A stretch of DNA of 64,000 nucleotides from VRUE01 sp963714155 (GTDB taxonomy: Bacteria > Actinomycetota > Thermoleophilia > Solirubrobacterales > 70-9): contig OY970236.1 in the NCBI GenBank assembly GCA_963714155.1, forward strand, positions 1,922,001 to 1,986,000, in the 5' to 3' direction. Each line of letters begins with the position of its first letter. Position 1 is the first letter of the stretch. Position numbers and translations under genes: made by a program. Of this stretch, positions 1-8,971 are shown piece after piece. A model generated the notes under the pieces. That model ran no database searches and was not told where the DNA came from. It worked only from the letters and a program-made list of their open reading frames with translations.

Positions 1-1257
1 GAAGGTCCGCGTCTGCAGCAGGTAGAGCCCGTTGGTCGGCAGGGTGAAGGCGAACCAGAAGAGCGCGGTCGCGACCAGAGTGGTCTGCTCGGGGGTGAAT
101 TCCCCGCGCTGGTAGACAAGCCGGATCATCGGCTCGGAGAGGACGAGGACAGCGGCGGCGGCGGGAACGAGGACGAAGAGGATCTGGCGCATCCCGTTGG
201 CCATCGTCGCCCTCAGGTTTCCGATCTCGCCACGGGCGGCGAAACGGGCGAGGGTCGGGAAGAGCACGGTGGCGACGGCAACAGAGAAGATCCCCTGCGG
301 CAGCTGGTAGATGCGGAAGGCCTTGTCCATCGCGGCCGGCGCCTGCTCGCTGACGAAGCTGCCGAAGAGGCTGTTGATCAGCAGGTTGAAGTTGATCAGG
401 CCGAGGCTGATCGTCACCGGCAACATCAGCAGCAGCACCCGGCGCACGTCGCGGTTGCGCCAGTCGAAGCTCCATTCGAACTTGAACGGCGTGTTGCGCA
501 GGTCGAAGGTGGGGATCATCAACTGCACAAAGGTGCCGACGAGGATCGCGATCGCGTAGGCGTAGATCCGGTCCTGGCCGTGGAAGAGCGGCACCAGGGC
601 GACGACGACGGCGATGATCGTCAGGTTCCAGAACAGCGAGGAGATCGCGAAGGCACCGAAGCGGTCGTAGCTGTTGAGGACGCCGACGACGACGCCGCTG
701 ATCCCGAGCAGGATCAGGATCGGGAAGAGGATCTGGGAGAGGGTGACCGTCAGGTCGAGGATCTCTCCCTCGAAGCCGGGGGCGAAGATCGGCATGATCA
801 CCGGCGCCAGCAGCACGAAGAGCGCCGTGATCACGCCGAGCACCAGGGTGGCCAGCAGCAGCATGGTCGAGGCGAGCCGGAACGCCTCGCGGTAGTTCTT
901 GCGCTCGAGCTGCTCGGTGAAGATCGGCACGAAGGCGGGCTGCAGGGCGGCGTCGGCGAAGAGTGTGCGGATCAGGTTGGGGACCTGGAAGGCGATCGTG
1001 AAGGCCGACATCGGGCCGTAGATGCCGTAGTAACTGGCGGCGACGATCTCGCGCACCAGGCCGGCTATCCGCGAGGCCGCGGTGGCGATCGAGAAGAAGG
1101 CCGTGGAGCGCGCGATGCGGCCTGCCTGCCGCCCTGGAGCGGGGTTGCCGCTCAGTTCCTCGCCCGGCGCAAAGGCCTCCGCCTCGCGCACGGCGGTGTC
1201 TTCGGCAAGCGCCTCAGCGTCGCGGTCGGGACTGTCGGGTGCCTTGGGCGTCTCCAA
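1..1257 (-). CDS. murJ: MurJ lipid II flippase (MviN family), C-terminus cut by window edge
   Basis: Polytopic inner-membrane protein of the MOP superfamily that flips lipid II across the cytoplasmic membrane for peptidoglycan synthesis. The reverse strand translates to a typical MurJ start (SRIAGLVREIVAA, then YYGIYGPMSAFTIAF and LFADAALQPAFVPIF), followed by alternating hydrophobic segments and the conserved QLPQGIFSVAVATVLFP stretch. About 419 codons are visible and the last helices lie outside the window. I place the start at a TTG (1257), in frame and after an upstream in-frame stop; a GTG further in is an alternative, because an acidic, poorly conserved N-terminal tail of about 45 residues precedes the first helix. 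It is divergent from rpsT. Confidence 0.92.
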   Translation of the reverse strand, partial: METPKAPDSPDRDAEALAEDTAVREAEAFAPGEELSGNPAPGRQAGRIARSTAFFSIATAASRIAGLVREIVAASYYGIYGPMSAFTIAFQVPNLIRTLFADAALQPAFVPIFTEQLERKNYREAFRLASTMLLLATLVLGVITALFVLLAPVIMPIFAPGFEGEILDLTVTLSQILFPILILLGISGVVVGVLNSYDRFGAFAISSLFWNLTIIAVVVALVPLFHGQDRIYAYAIAILVGTFVQLMIPTFDLRNTPFKFEWSFDWRNRDVRRVLLLMLPVTISLGLINFNLLINSLFGSFVSEQAPAAMDKAFRIYQLPQGIFSVAVATVLFPTLARFAARGEIGNLRATMANGMRQILFVLVPAAAAVLVLSEPMIRLVYQRGEFTPEQTTLVATALFWFAFTLPTNGLYLLQTRTF

Positions 1258-1273
1258 GCTTGATCTCAGTCGC

Positions 1274-1279
1274 TATAGT
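1274..1279 (+). promoter_or_regulatory. Candidate -10 box for rpsT
   Basis: TATAGT lies 49 nt upstream of the rpsT ATG in the short murJ/rpsT divergent gap. No convincing -35 box sits at the standard spacing, so this is only a candidate. Confidence 0.3.
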
Positions 1280-1327
1280 CGGCGGCCGCCCGGAGGGGGC
1301 ACGGCGCCCACTCAGGCACTTGACTAC

Positions 1328-1597
1328 ATGGCCAACATAGCCTCACAGAAGAAGCGGATCCTACGCAGCGAGCGCGAGCGCACGGAGAACCGCCTGCTCA
1401 CGAGCACGGTGAAGACCTACTTCCGCCGGCTCGAGGCTGCCGTGGAGGCCGGCGATGCGGGCAAGATCGAGACCGAGCACAAGGCGCTGGTCTCGAAGAT
1501 CGACAAGGCCGTCCAGAAGGGCGCCATGCACAAGAACACCGGCGCCCGCAAGAAGTCCAAAGCAGCGCGCATCGCCACTGCTGCCGCCGCCAAGTAA
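1328..1597 (+). CDS. rpsT: 30S ribosomal protein S20
   Basis: Primary 16S-binding protein of the small subunit. The 89-residue product starts MANIASQKKRI and shows the S20 pattern: a Lys/Arg-rich helical protein with the K-x-A-x-x-KGxxHKNTAARKKS-like segment near residues 65-80 (here KGAMHKNTGARKKSK). The open frame extends much further upstream, but family length and the conserved MANIxS start fix the ATG at 1328. It is convergent with holA, with no base between the two stop codons. Confidence 0.95.
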   Translation: MANIASQKKRILRSERERTENRLLTSTVKTYFRRLEAAVEAGDAGKIETEHKALVSKIDKAVQKGAMHKNTGARKKSKAARIATAAAAK

Positions 1598-2578
1598 CTA
1601 AGCCGGGGCTCCCGCCGCTTTTCTGACCGCGAGGGTCAGCGCCAGCTGATCGCCGTAGTCGGCACCGCCGCGACACCAGACCTCGAGGTCGGCAAGCGTT
1701 GCCGTCGCCTGCTGCAGCTGATCGAGATTGGTCTTGCCCAGGCGGGCCACCAGCTGCTTGGCGGCGTAAGGGTGCATGCCGAGGCCTGACTCCACCTGCT
1801 TCGCCGGCACGCCCTGCTCGAGCTGCGCTGCCGCCGCGCAGGCCTTGCGCAGCCGCGACGAGAGGCCGTAGATCAGCCCGGTCACGTTCTCGCCCTGGGA
1901 GATCAGCCGCTCCGCCAGCGAGGTCGCCTTGGCGGGGTTGCGTTCGAGCATCGCGTCGGAGAGTGCCCAGACCGCGGCCTCCGAGGTGTCGGAGACCATC
2001 TGCTTGAGGTCGGCAGCCGAGACCGCGCCTCCCTCCCCGGCCCACAGCGCCAACCGCTCAAGCTCGTTGCCGAGGCGCACCGGGCTGGCACCCATGCGAT
2101 CGACAAGCAGGCGCGCCGCCGCCGGCTCCAAGCTGAAGCCGAGGCGCTTCGCGTCCCCGATCAGGATGCGCGGCATGTCGCGTGGCTTCGGCGCCTCGAA
2201 CTCGTGGATCTCCCCCGCCGCTGCCTTGACTGCCTTCACCAGCTTCGCCGGCGCCTTGGCGCGCGCGATCAGCACCACCGTCAGGTCGGGTGGAAGCGTG
2301 GCGATCGCCTCGGTGACCGCTGCGAGCTGGCGATCGCGCCAGCGGTCCACCCCGTCGGCGAGCAGGTACCTGCGGCTCTCGGTCAGCGACATCGCCGGGA
2401 TCGCTGTCAGCAGCGCCTCGTGATCGGGCGCACCCTTCCCCTCGCTTGCCTCGAACACCTCTAGCGCTCCGGCTCCCCCATCGCCTTCGGCCCGGGAGCG
2501 CAGGCGCGCCCGGGTTGCATCGATCTTCGCCTGGTCGGTTCCAGCGATCAGATAGAGAGACGAGAGGGCAGCGGCCAT
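1598..2578 (-). CDS. holA: DNA polymerase III delta subunit
   Basis: Clamp-loader delta subunit, 326 residues, which opens the beta sliding clamp during loading. The N-terminus (SSLYLIAGTDQAKIDATRARL) matches the start of the HolA AAA+-like fold. The middle has the diagnostic LVDRMGASPVRLGNELERLALW and a C-terminal helical collar domain. As usual for delta, there is no functional Walker A motif. It is the last gene of a leftward run that includes comEA and comEC; holA near comEA/comEC (often with rpsT) is a widespread bacterial arrangement, which supports the call. Confidence 0.93.
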   Translation of the reverse strand: MAAALSSLYLIAGTDQAKIDATRARLRSRAEGDGGAGALEVFEASEGKGAPDHEALLTAIPAMSLTESRRYLLADGVDRWRDRQLAAVTEAIATLPPDLTVVLIARAKAPAKLVKAVKAAAGEIHEFEAPKPRDMPRILIGDAKRLGFSLEPAAARLLVDRMGASPVRLGNELERLALWAGEGGAVSAADLKQMVSDTSEAAVWALSDAMLERNPAKATSLAERLISQGENVTGLIYGLSSRLRKACAAAAQLEQGVPAKQVESGLGMHPYAAKQLVARLGKTNLDQLQQATATLADLEVWCRGGADYGDQLALTLAVRKAAGAPA

Positions 2579-2608
2579 CGGCGGCCGAGTCTAGTGACGG
2601 CCCTGGTC

Positions 2609-3460
2609 CTACCTTGCGGCGTCGGCTGCTTCCTTGGCCGCGGCAGGACTCTGGGCCGGAGCGGCACTTGGCGCAGGCGCTGCCGCGACCGGTGGCGCTT
2701 TGGCTTTGGCACCGCTTTCATCCCGCTTTGCCTTCGCACTCGCCGCTTCGCCCGCCTTGGACGACCCCGACGAAGTGCCTCGGTCGGCGGCCGACTTCTG
2801 GCCCTGCGACTTGGCGCCGGAGTTGGTCGACCCGGCGCTGTCGCTGACGGCCTTGGCTACTGCAGTTTCGGTCGTCCTGGGATTCGAGCTCGCCTTTTTC
2901 GCCTGATCGGCAGAGCTCGATTGAGGCGGGCTTTCGACGACGGCGGTCGACGGTGCAGGGGTCGTTGGCGTCGTCGGTGCCGGTTCCGCTGCGGGGGTCG
3001 AAGCGGGCGGTTGAGCAGCTGGCTGATTGGAGCCCTGGCCCGGTTGTGCACCCGGGGCAGCCGCCAGCTTTTCAGCCCTGCTGAGTTGCGAGCTGCCCTG
3101 CCCTCCGGGTTTGTTCGTGCCACCCGATCCGCGCTGGGAGGAATCCCGTGCAGGTCTGCCGTTGTCGACGGCCGCCGGCCCGATTGCCCCACCGGCCGTG
3201 GCGGGCGATTCGGCAAGGGCGACGGCGGTGTCAACGGTCCCCGCCCGCGTCGGCGGCCCGGGAAGCGGCCCGCTGACAACGCCGGGCCAGCCAAGCTGGG
3301 CGATGAAGACGATCAAACCGAGACCCACTGCACCAACGAGGGCGAAGAGCGCAAACGAAGCCCGGCGCATGCGCAAGAGCATGCTGCCGTCGGCCAGGCT
3401 CAGGCTGCCGAGCGACCGCGAGAAGGCTTGTCCGACCTTGGAGACCACCTTTACGTCCAT
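2609..3460 (-). CDS. Membrane-anchored Ala/Pro/Ser-rich protein of unknown function
   Basis: I do not recognise a family. The 283-residue product has a short basic N-terminus, one hydrophobic segment at about residues 33-57 (ALFALVGAVGLGLIVFIAQL) and then more than 220 residues of low-complexity sequence rich in Ala, Pro, Ser, Gly and Thr, including TPAAEPAPTTPTTPAP. This looks like a type II anchored protein with a long disordered extracellular tail, or a wall-spanning linker. It lies between comEC (66 nt upstream) and holA (30 nt downstream) on the same strand, so it may be cotranscribed with the competence genes. The reading frame is real-looking (clear start, TM, stop), but composition bias means it could be over-called. 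Confidence 0.6.
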   Translation of the reverse strand: MDVKVVSKVGQAFSRSLGSLSLADGSMLLRMRRASFALFALVGAVGLGLIVFIAQLGWPGVVSGPLPGPPTRAGTVDTAVALAESPATAGGAIGPAAVDNGRPARDSSQRGSGGTNKPGGQGSSQLSRAEKLAAAPGAQPGQGSNQPAAQPPASTPAAEPAPTTPTTPAPSTAVVESPPQSSSADQAKKASSNPRTTETAVAKAVSDSAGSTNSGAKSQGQKSAADRGTSSGSSKAGEAASAKAKRDESGAKAKAPPVAAAPAPSAAPAQSPAAAKEAADAAR

Positions 3461-3526
3461 CGGCCCCCGGCACTGAGAACACGAGTGCGACCGGCGGGAA
3501 ACCCCAGTTTTGGGTCGGTGATTCGT

Positions 3527-5383
3527 TTAGGTGTCCCAGCCACCTGCCCGGACCACGAAAGAATTCTGATCCACATCCAGCACTATGGTGCCACGTCTGT
3601 CCGTGCGCAGGGTTTGGGCCCCATGTTCTGCAAGCTCGGCGAGCGTGCCGGGGGTCGGGTGTCCGTAGGGGTTGCCGGCGCCGACCGAGATCACGGCAAG
3701 TCGAGGTGAGGTGCGATCGAGCAGCGCCTCGAGGCCGGCGTCTTCGCTGCCGTGATGGGAGACCTTGAGGACATCCACCGGCCCCGGATCAATCGGTACC
3801 TCCCCCGCCTCAGCATCGGCGGTCAGCAGCATTGAGAATCGCTGCCAACGAACGAGGACGACGAGGGCCTGCGCATTCGGATCCGCGCCCGCGAGCGGAT
3901 CCCCGAGCAGCTCCGGTGGCGGCCAGAGAACGCTGAGCCGCAGACGACCGCTGCGCACGGAGTCCCCCGCGGCGACTTGCAGGGGGTCGACTCCGGCCGC
4001 TTCGGCATCGCCGCGCAGATCGCGGCTGAGCCGGGCATAGAGAAGTTGGTCGATCGGCAACTTGCCCAGCAGCTCTTCGATCCCGCCCGCATGATCGGAC
4101 TGTTCGTGAGTAACGACAGCGACGCCGATCGAGTCGACGCCGAAGTCGCGCAGCTTGGCGGCGAGGTCGTCTCCCGGCGGACCTCCGTCAACGAGAACCG
4201 CGGGCGCCCCGGCCGGCTGCAAGAGAATCGCGTCACCCTGGCCGACATCGAGAATGGCAACCCGCAGGCCGCTCGACGGAGCTCCAATCGTCGTGCCGCT
4301 GCTATTGGCCACGAAGGTGAGCACGCCAGCGACAAGCGCGAGAGCCAGCGCCAGGGGCCTCTTGCCCCAACTCACTGGGGGACGACGCTTCCTCAGACCC
4401 GCCAGCCGCCGGGCCCGCAGCAGCACCGGACCGGCCAAAGCAACGAGCGCCAGCGCAACGTAGGAGACGATCAGGCCCGGCAGACCCAGATCGACCTCCA
4501 GATACGCCCAGTGCGGCCGCCCGCACCAGCGCGCCACCAAGGCGATGTAGGCAAGCAGCGGCGCGGCGAGCGCGTTGGGGATCGCGGCCGGAAACCCGGG
4601 CACCTGAGCACCGATTGAGACGAGCATCCCCAGCCACATCGCCGGCGCGACCGCCGGTAGGGCCAGCAGGTTGGCGACCAGGGTCACGGTCGAGAGTGCG
4701 CCGAAGTGAAAGGCAACCAAGGGCGCGGTCGAGAGAGTTGCAGCAACCGTTACCGCCGCCCCGTCCGCCAACGCCTCGCGCAAGCTCCGTGAACCGATCC
4801 GGGCAACGATCGTGCTCCGCAACGGCTGTGCGAACGCGAGGATGCCGAGCACGGCGGCGAAGCTGAGCTGCCAGCCGATATCGGCACCGACCCCGGGATC
4901 GATCGCCAGGGTGACGATCGCCGCGAGCGCGAGACCGTAGAGGCGCGAGCTGCGCCGCCCGGCCAGCGTCGCCAGCAAGCTGAGCGCACCCATGACGCCA
5001 GCCCGCACGATCGAGGGCCCACCGCCGGCAAGCGGGACGTAGACCGCTATCGCGGCGATGACCCAGACCAACCGAGCCGGCAGGGGCATGCCGAGGGCGG
5101 CCAACAACGGCATCACCAGCAGAGCAAGGAGCGCCACGTTCTGCCCGGAGACCGCGAGCAGGTGACTGAGACCTGCGCGGCGGAAGTCTTCGACCGTGGC
5201 GGCATCGATGCGGTCGTCCTCGCCGAGGACGAAGCCACGCGCCAGCTCTGCCTCGCGCGCCGGCATGCCACGTCCGAGCGCGAGCTCGGCGCGGTCATGA
5301 ATCTCGTCTCGGTGGCCGAGGGCCAGGACCACCACGGCAAAGACACCGAGGACGAGCAGCCAGGGTGTTCGGCCGCTTGGCAC
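3527..5383 (-). CDS. comEC: ComEC/Rec2 competence DNA channel with metallo-beta-lactamase domain
   Basis: Inner-membrane channel that takes up single-stranded DNA during natural transformation. Of 618 residues, about 45-340 form the polytopic Competence domain (GLSHLLAVSGQNVALLALL, GGPSIVRAGVMGALSLLA). Residues about 365-600 form a beta-lactamase-like domain (LDVGQGDAILLQ, VVTHEQSDHAGGIEEL, VSHHGSEDAG). It is shorter than typical ComEC (often 700-800) and its N-terminal OB-fold region is reduced. In the HxHxDH-like motif the second ligand position is Gln (H-E-Q-S-D-H). The start lies 3 nt after the comEA stop, so the two are likely cotranscribed. Confidence 0.92.
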   Translation of the reverse strand: MPSGRTPWLLVLGVFAVVVLALGHRDEIHDRAELALGRGMPAREAELARGFVLGEDDRIDAATVEDFRRAGLSHLLAVSGQNVALLALLVMPLLAALGMPLPARLVWVIAAIAVYVPLAGGGPSIVRAGVMGALSLLATLAGRRSSRLYGLALAAIVTLAIDPGVGADIGWQLSFAAVLGILAFAQPLRSTIVARIGSRSLREALADGAAVTVAATLSTAPLVAFHFGALSTVTLVANLLALPAVAPAMWLGMLVSIGAQVPGFPAAIPNALAAPLLAYIALVARWCGRPHWAYLEVDLGLPGLIVSYVALALVALAGPVLLRARRLAGLRKRRPPVSWGKRPLALALALVAGVLTFVANSSGTTIGAPSSGLRVAILDVGQGDAILLQPAGAPAVLVDGGPPGDDLAAKLRDFGVDSIGVAVVTHEQSDHAGGIEELLGKLPIDQLLYARLSRDLRGDAEAAGVDPLQVAAGDSVRSGRLRLSVLWPPPELLGDPLAGADPNAQALVVLVRWQRFSMLLTADAEAGEVPIDPGPVDVLKVSHHGSEDAGLEALLDRTSPRLAVISVGAGNPYGHPTPGTLAELAEHGAQTLRTDRRGTIVLDVDQNSFVVRAGGWDT

Positions 5384-5386
5384 CGA

Positions 5387-5974
5387 CTAGGGCTGCAGCC
5401 GCGAGCGCAGCGAATCCATCGTCGCCGGCCCGATCCCGCTCACCTGGTCGAGCTGGTCAACCGACGAGAGGCCGCCGTGTTCGTCGCGGAACTCGATGAT
5501 GTCCCCGGCCGTCACCGGCCCGATCCCCTCGATCGTGTCGAGCTGCTCGACCGTGGCCGTGCCGAGGCTGATTGGCCCCTCTTCGCCAGCACCGGTAGCG
5601 CTCAACGGTGCACCCGCCGGGCCCCGCTTCGGCACCACGACCTGCTGGCCGTCCGCCAAGCGTGCGGCGAGGTTGATCGCTTCCAGCAAAGCCCCGCCGC
5701 TGGCGCCACCCGCCCGCTCAACCGCGTCGGTCACCCGCGCCCCGGCCGGCAGCCGGTAGACGCCGGGGCGAGCAACCGCGCCGGTGACGTCGACGACGAC
5801 GTCACCGCCCGAACCACTGCTGTCGACGCTGAATTTCTTGCCACCTCCCGATGAAAACGACGCACCGGCGCTGCCGCTATCCCCCTCCGCCCGAATCGCG
5901 CGGACGCCAAGCAGGAGCAGCGCGACGGCGACCGCACCGTAAACAGCGACTTGGGATCTGCTGAGCTCGGGCAT
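5387..5974 (-). CDS. comEA: ComEA-type DNA-binding competence protein
   Basis: Membrane-anchored double-stranded-DNA receptor for transformation. The 195-residue product has an N-terminal anchor (VAVYGAVAVALLLLGVRAI), a Gly/Ser-rich linker, an SLBB domain (VDVTGAVARPGVYRLPAGARV, NLAARLADGQQVVVP) and two C-terminal helix-hairpin-helix motifs (LDTIEGIGPVTAGDIIEFR, LDQVSGIGPATMDSLRSRL). I chose the ATG directly before the anchor (MPELSRSQ). An in-frame GTG at 6022 would add 16 residues without hydrophobic or conserved character. It is followed directly by comEC. Confidence 0.92.
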   Translation of the reverse strand: MPELSRSQVAVYGAVAVALLLLGVRAIRAEGDSGSAGASFSSGGGKKFSVDSSGSGGDVVVDVTGAVARPGVYRLPAGARVTDAVERAGGASGGALLEAINLAARLADGQQVVVPKRGPAGAPLSATGAGEEGPISLGTATVEQLDTIEGIGPVTAGDIIEFRDEHGGLSSVDQLDQVSGIGPATMDSLRSRLQP

Positions 5975-6031
5975 GACCCGAACCGTCCAGGACTGCGGCG
6001 CGCGCGTGGCGCGCACACTCACACGAGTGAG

Positions 6032-6427
6032 CTACAGATCTTCGTCGTCGTAGCCGGCGACCTCTGCCAACTGGTCGCTGTAGAGCTCCGCGGCCGCCAC
6101 CGGTGGCGATTGCACCGAGATGCAAGCCAGCTCGGCGTCGCCGTTGTTGGCGATCGCGTGCTCGGTTGCCGGCGGCACCAGGATCAGGTCCCCCTCGGTC
6201 ACCTGCTGGGTGTCCCCCGCCACCGACATCGTGCCGGAACCGCGCACGACCACATATGCCTGCTCGGCCTGCTCGTCCGAGCGCAGCGTCTGCTCGGCGC
6301 CGGTAGGAAGCTCGATCCACGTAACCGAGAGATTGCGAGAGCCGAGTTCGCCTGCGTCCATCAGCACGCGGGTGCGCAAACGGTGCCATTCCTCGACCGA
6401 GGCCTCGGAGTGTCTCCTGACCAGCAT
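6032..6427 (-). CDS. Cupin-domain protein
   Basis: Small beta-barrel protein of 131 residues. The cupin signature spans about residues 30-105: ELPTGAEQTLRSDEQAEQAY, then GSGTMSVAGDTQQVTEGDLILVPPATEHAIANNGDAELACI, giving the GxxxxVPxxxxH motif 2. The usual first motif with two His is weak (EQAEQAYV), so metal binding is uncertain. It lies upstream of comEA on the same strand with a very short gap. Substrate unknown. Confidence 0.8.
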   Translation of the reverse strand: MLVRRHSEASVEEWHRLRTRVLMDAGELGSRNLSVTWIELPTGAEQTLRSDEQAEQAYVVVRGSGTMSVAGDTQQVTEGDLILVPPATEHAIANNGDAELACISVQSPPVAAAELYSDQLAEVAGYDDEDL

Positions 6428-6468
6428 CGGCGCTTTGTACCAGATAAGTGGAGCGGAACCGTGACCGC

Positions 6469-8955
6469 TCAGCGAACCACCAGGTTGACCAGCTTGCCCG
6501 GGACGACGATCTCCTTGACCACCTCTTTGCCGTCGAGGAAGCGCCCGACCTTCTCGCTGGCGTGGGCGAGGCGCAGCAATTCCTCCTTGGGAGCGTCGCT
6601 GGCGGCCTCGATGCGATCGCGCAACTTGCCGTTGACCTGGACGACCAGCGTCACCGTCTCGCTGACGAGCAGCGCGGGGTCGGCCTCGGGCCAGGGCTGC
6701 TCCCAGACCCGGCCGCCCTGCAGTCGCTCCCAGATCTCAGCCCCGAGGTGTGGCGCGAAGGGGAAGATCAGCGAGGCAGCGGTTGCCGCCGCAAAGCGCA
6801 CCGCCCCGACGCCGGCGGGCTCGTCGTAGAGACCGTCCTTGAGCCGGTAAGCGTCGTTGATCAACTCCATCACCGCGGCGATCGCGGTGTTGAACTGGAA
6901 GCCGCGCTGGAAGTCACGGGTGACCTTGTCGATCGCCCAGTGGGCCTTGGCGAGCAGGGCGCGGGCGTCACCGTCGGCGTCGGCCGCGTCATCACCCTGC
7001 TTGCCTTCGACCTCCTCGCAGAGGCGCCAGAGGCGGGAGAGGAAGCGGTTGACGCCCTCGACGCCCTCGTCGGCCCAGTCGGCATCGCGCTCGGGCGGCC
7101 CCATGAAGCAGATGTAGGTGCGGGCGGTGTCGGCGCCGTAGCGCTCAACGTAGTCGGCGGGACTGACCGTGTTGCCGCGCGACTTCGACATCTTCGCCCC
7201 GTCGCGGGTGATCATCCCCTGGGCGAAGAGGTTGGCGAAGGGCTCTTGGACGTCGAGGTTGCCGGTGTCGGCGAGCGCCTTGGCGAAGAAGCGCGCGTAC
7301 ATCAGGTGCAGGATCGCGTGCTCGACCCCGCCGATGTACTGGTCGACCGGCAGCCAGTGCGCGGCGGCGGTGCGGTCCCAGGCGGCCGCGGCATTGGTGG
7401 GGTCGAGGTAGCGGATGAAGTACCAGGACGAATCGACGAAGGTGTCCATCGTGTCGGTCTCTCGCCGGGCCGCTTTGCCGCAACGCGGGCACTGGGTGGC
7501 GACCCAGTCCTCGGCAGCCGCGAGCGGGCTCTTGCCCTGCGGGGCGTAGTCGTCGATCTCGGGAAGCTCGACCGGCAGCTGCTCGTCGGGCACCGGCACG
7601 ATCCCGCACTCGTCGCAGTAGACGATCGGGATCGGCGCGCCCCAGTAGCGCTGGCGCGAGACCAGCCAGTCGCGCAGGCGGTAGTTGACGGCGGATTCGC
7701 CCCGCCCCTCCTCAGCGAGCCAGGCGACGATCTCGGCGTAGGCCTCGCGGTTGCCCTTGCCGTCGAAGCGGCCGGAGCCGGTCATCGGCCCGTCGCCCGA
7801 ATAGGGCAGGCCTTGATCGTCGCGGGCGCCCTCGGGGTCCTCCCCCTCAATCACCCGTCGGATCGGCAGCTCGAAGGTCTTGGCGAACTCGTAGTCGCGC
7901 TCGTCATGGCCGGGGACCGCCATGATCGCGCCGGTGCCGTACTCCATCAGCACGTAGTCGGCGACGAACATCGGGATCTCCTCGCCGTTGACCGGGTTGA
8001 CGACGCTGCGGCCGAGTGGCACGCCGGTCTTCTCGCGGTCCTCGGCACCGCGATCCTCGCTCGACTCGCGCGCTGCCCGGTCGACGTACTCGCGCACCGC
8101 ATCCTCGGCCGGCGTGCCGGCAACGAGCCGCTCCAGCTGCGGGTGCTCGGGGGCGAGGACGAAGAAGGTGGCGCCGAAGAGCGTGTCGGGGCGGGTGGTG
8201 AAGACGGGGAAGTCAAGGTCGAGCTCCTGGCAGCGGAAGACGACCTCGGCCCCCTCGGAGCGACCGATCCAGTTGCGCTGCATCGTGATCACGTGCTCGG
8301 GCCAGGACTCGAGCAGGTCGAAATCGGCCAGCAGGCGCTCGGCGTAATCGGTGGTCTTGAAGAACCACTGCTCGAGCTTGCGCTGCACGACCTCAGTGCC
8401 GCAGCGCTCACAGCGACCGTCGACGACCTGCTCGTTGGCGAGCACGGTGGCGTCCTTGGGACACCACTGCACCGGCGCCTCGGTCCGGTAGGCGAGGCCG
8501 TGCTCGAGCAGCTGCAGGAAGATCCACTGGGTCCAGCGGTAGTACTCGGGCGTGTGGGTCGCCAGTTCGCGCGACCAGTCGATCGAGATCCCCCACTCGC
8601 GGAACTGGCGCTGGAAGGACTCGATCGAGCGCTCGGTGGCGACCCGCGGCGGCTCGCCGGTTTTGATCGCGTTGTTCTCCGCCGGCAGACCGAAGGAGTC
8701 ATAGCCCATCGGGTGGATCACCTCGAAGCCGTGGCGGCGGCGGAAGTGGGCGATCGCGTCGCCGACCGCGTAGCACTTGAGGTGGCCAACGTGGGGTTCG
8801 CCCGATGGGTAGGGCAGCATCTCCAGCACGTATGACTTCGGCTTCGAGTCGTCGAAGCCGGGCTGGCCCGGGTTGGCGACCTCCCAGGTCTTCTCCTCAG
8901 CCCAGACCTGCTGCCACTTGCGCTCGGTTGCCTTGGGGTCGTAGCTGCCGCTCAT
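6469..8955 (-). CDS. leuS: Leucyl-tRNA synthetase
   Basis: Class I aminoacyl-tRNA synthetase charging tRNA-Leu, 828 residues. The HIGH-like motif reads PYPSGEPHVGHLKCYAVGD near residue 50. The CP1 editing domain follows (TRPDTLFGATFFVLAPEHP), two CxxC zinc knuckles are visible (CDECG and CPRCG), and the KMSKS loop reads GAKMSKSRGNTVSP. The C-terminal anticodon-binding domain ends VVKEIVVPGKLVNLVV. The frame opens 27 codons earlier inside the upstream gene; MSGSYDPKATERKWQ is the conserved start, so I use ATG at 8955. Confidence 0.97.
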   Translation of the reverse strand: MSGSYDPKATERKWQQVWAEEKTWEVANPGQPGFDDSKPKSYVLEMLPYPSGEPHVGHLKCYAVGDAIAHFRRRHGFEVIHPMGYDSFGLPAENNAIKTGEPPRVATERSIESFQRQFREWGISIDWSRELATHTPEYYRWTQWIFLQLLEHGLAYRTEAPVQWCPKDATVLANEQVVDGRCERCGTEVVQRKLEQWFFKTTDYAERLLADFDLLESWPEHVITMQRNWIGRSEGAEVVFRCQELDLDFPVFTTRPDTLFGATFFVLAPEHPQLERLVAGTPAEDAVREYVDRAARESSEDRGAEDREKTGVPLGRSVVNPVNGEEIPMFVADYVLMEYGTGAIMAVPGHDERDYEFAKTFELPIRRVIEGEDPEGARDDQGLPYSGDGPMTGSGRFDGKGNREAYAEIVAWLAEEGRGESAVNYRLRDWLVSRQRYWGAPIPIVYCDECGIVPVPDEQLPVELPEIDDYAPQGKSPLAAAEDWVATQCPRCGKAARRETDTMDTFVDSSWYFIRYLDPTNAAAAWDRTAAAHWLPVDQYIGGVEHAILHLMYARFFAKALADTGNLDVQEPFANLFAQGMITRDGAKMSKSRGNTVSPADYVERYGADTARTYICFMGPPERDADWADEGVEGVNRFLSRLWRLCEEVEGKQGDDAADADGDARALLAKAHWAIDKVTRDFQRGFQFNTAIAAVMELINDAYRLKDGLYDEPAGVGAVRFAAATAASLIFPFAPHLGAEIWERLQGGRVWEQPWPEADPALLVSETVTLVVQVNGKLRDRIEAASDAPKEELLRLAHASEKVGRFLDGKEVVKEIVVPGKLVNLVVR

Positions 8956-8971
8956 CAGAGCGGCGATCTTC

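Noticed and set aside
580..1263. 227-residue rightward frame rich in charged residues
   Set aside because: It is antisense to murJ and has no recognisable domain; GC-rich sequence opens such frames by chance.
6448..8835. 795-residue rightward frame
   Set aside because: Lies fully opposite leuS, whose motifs are unmistakable.
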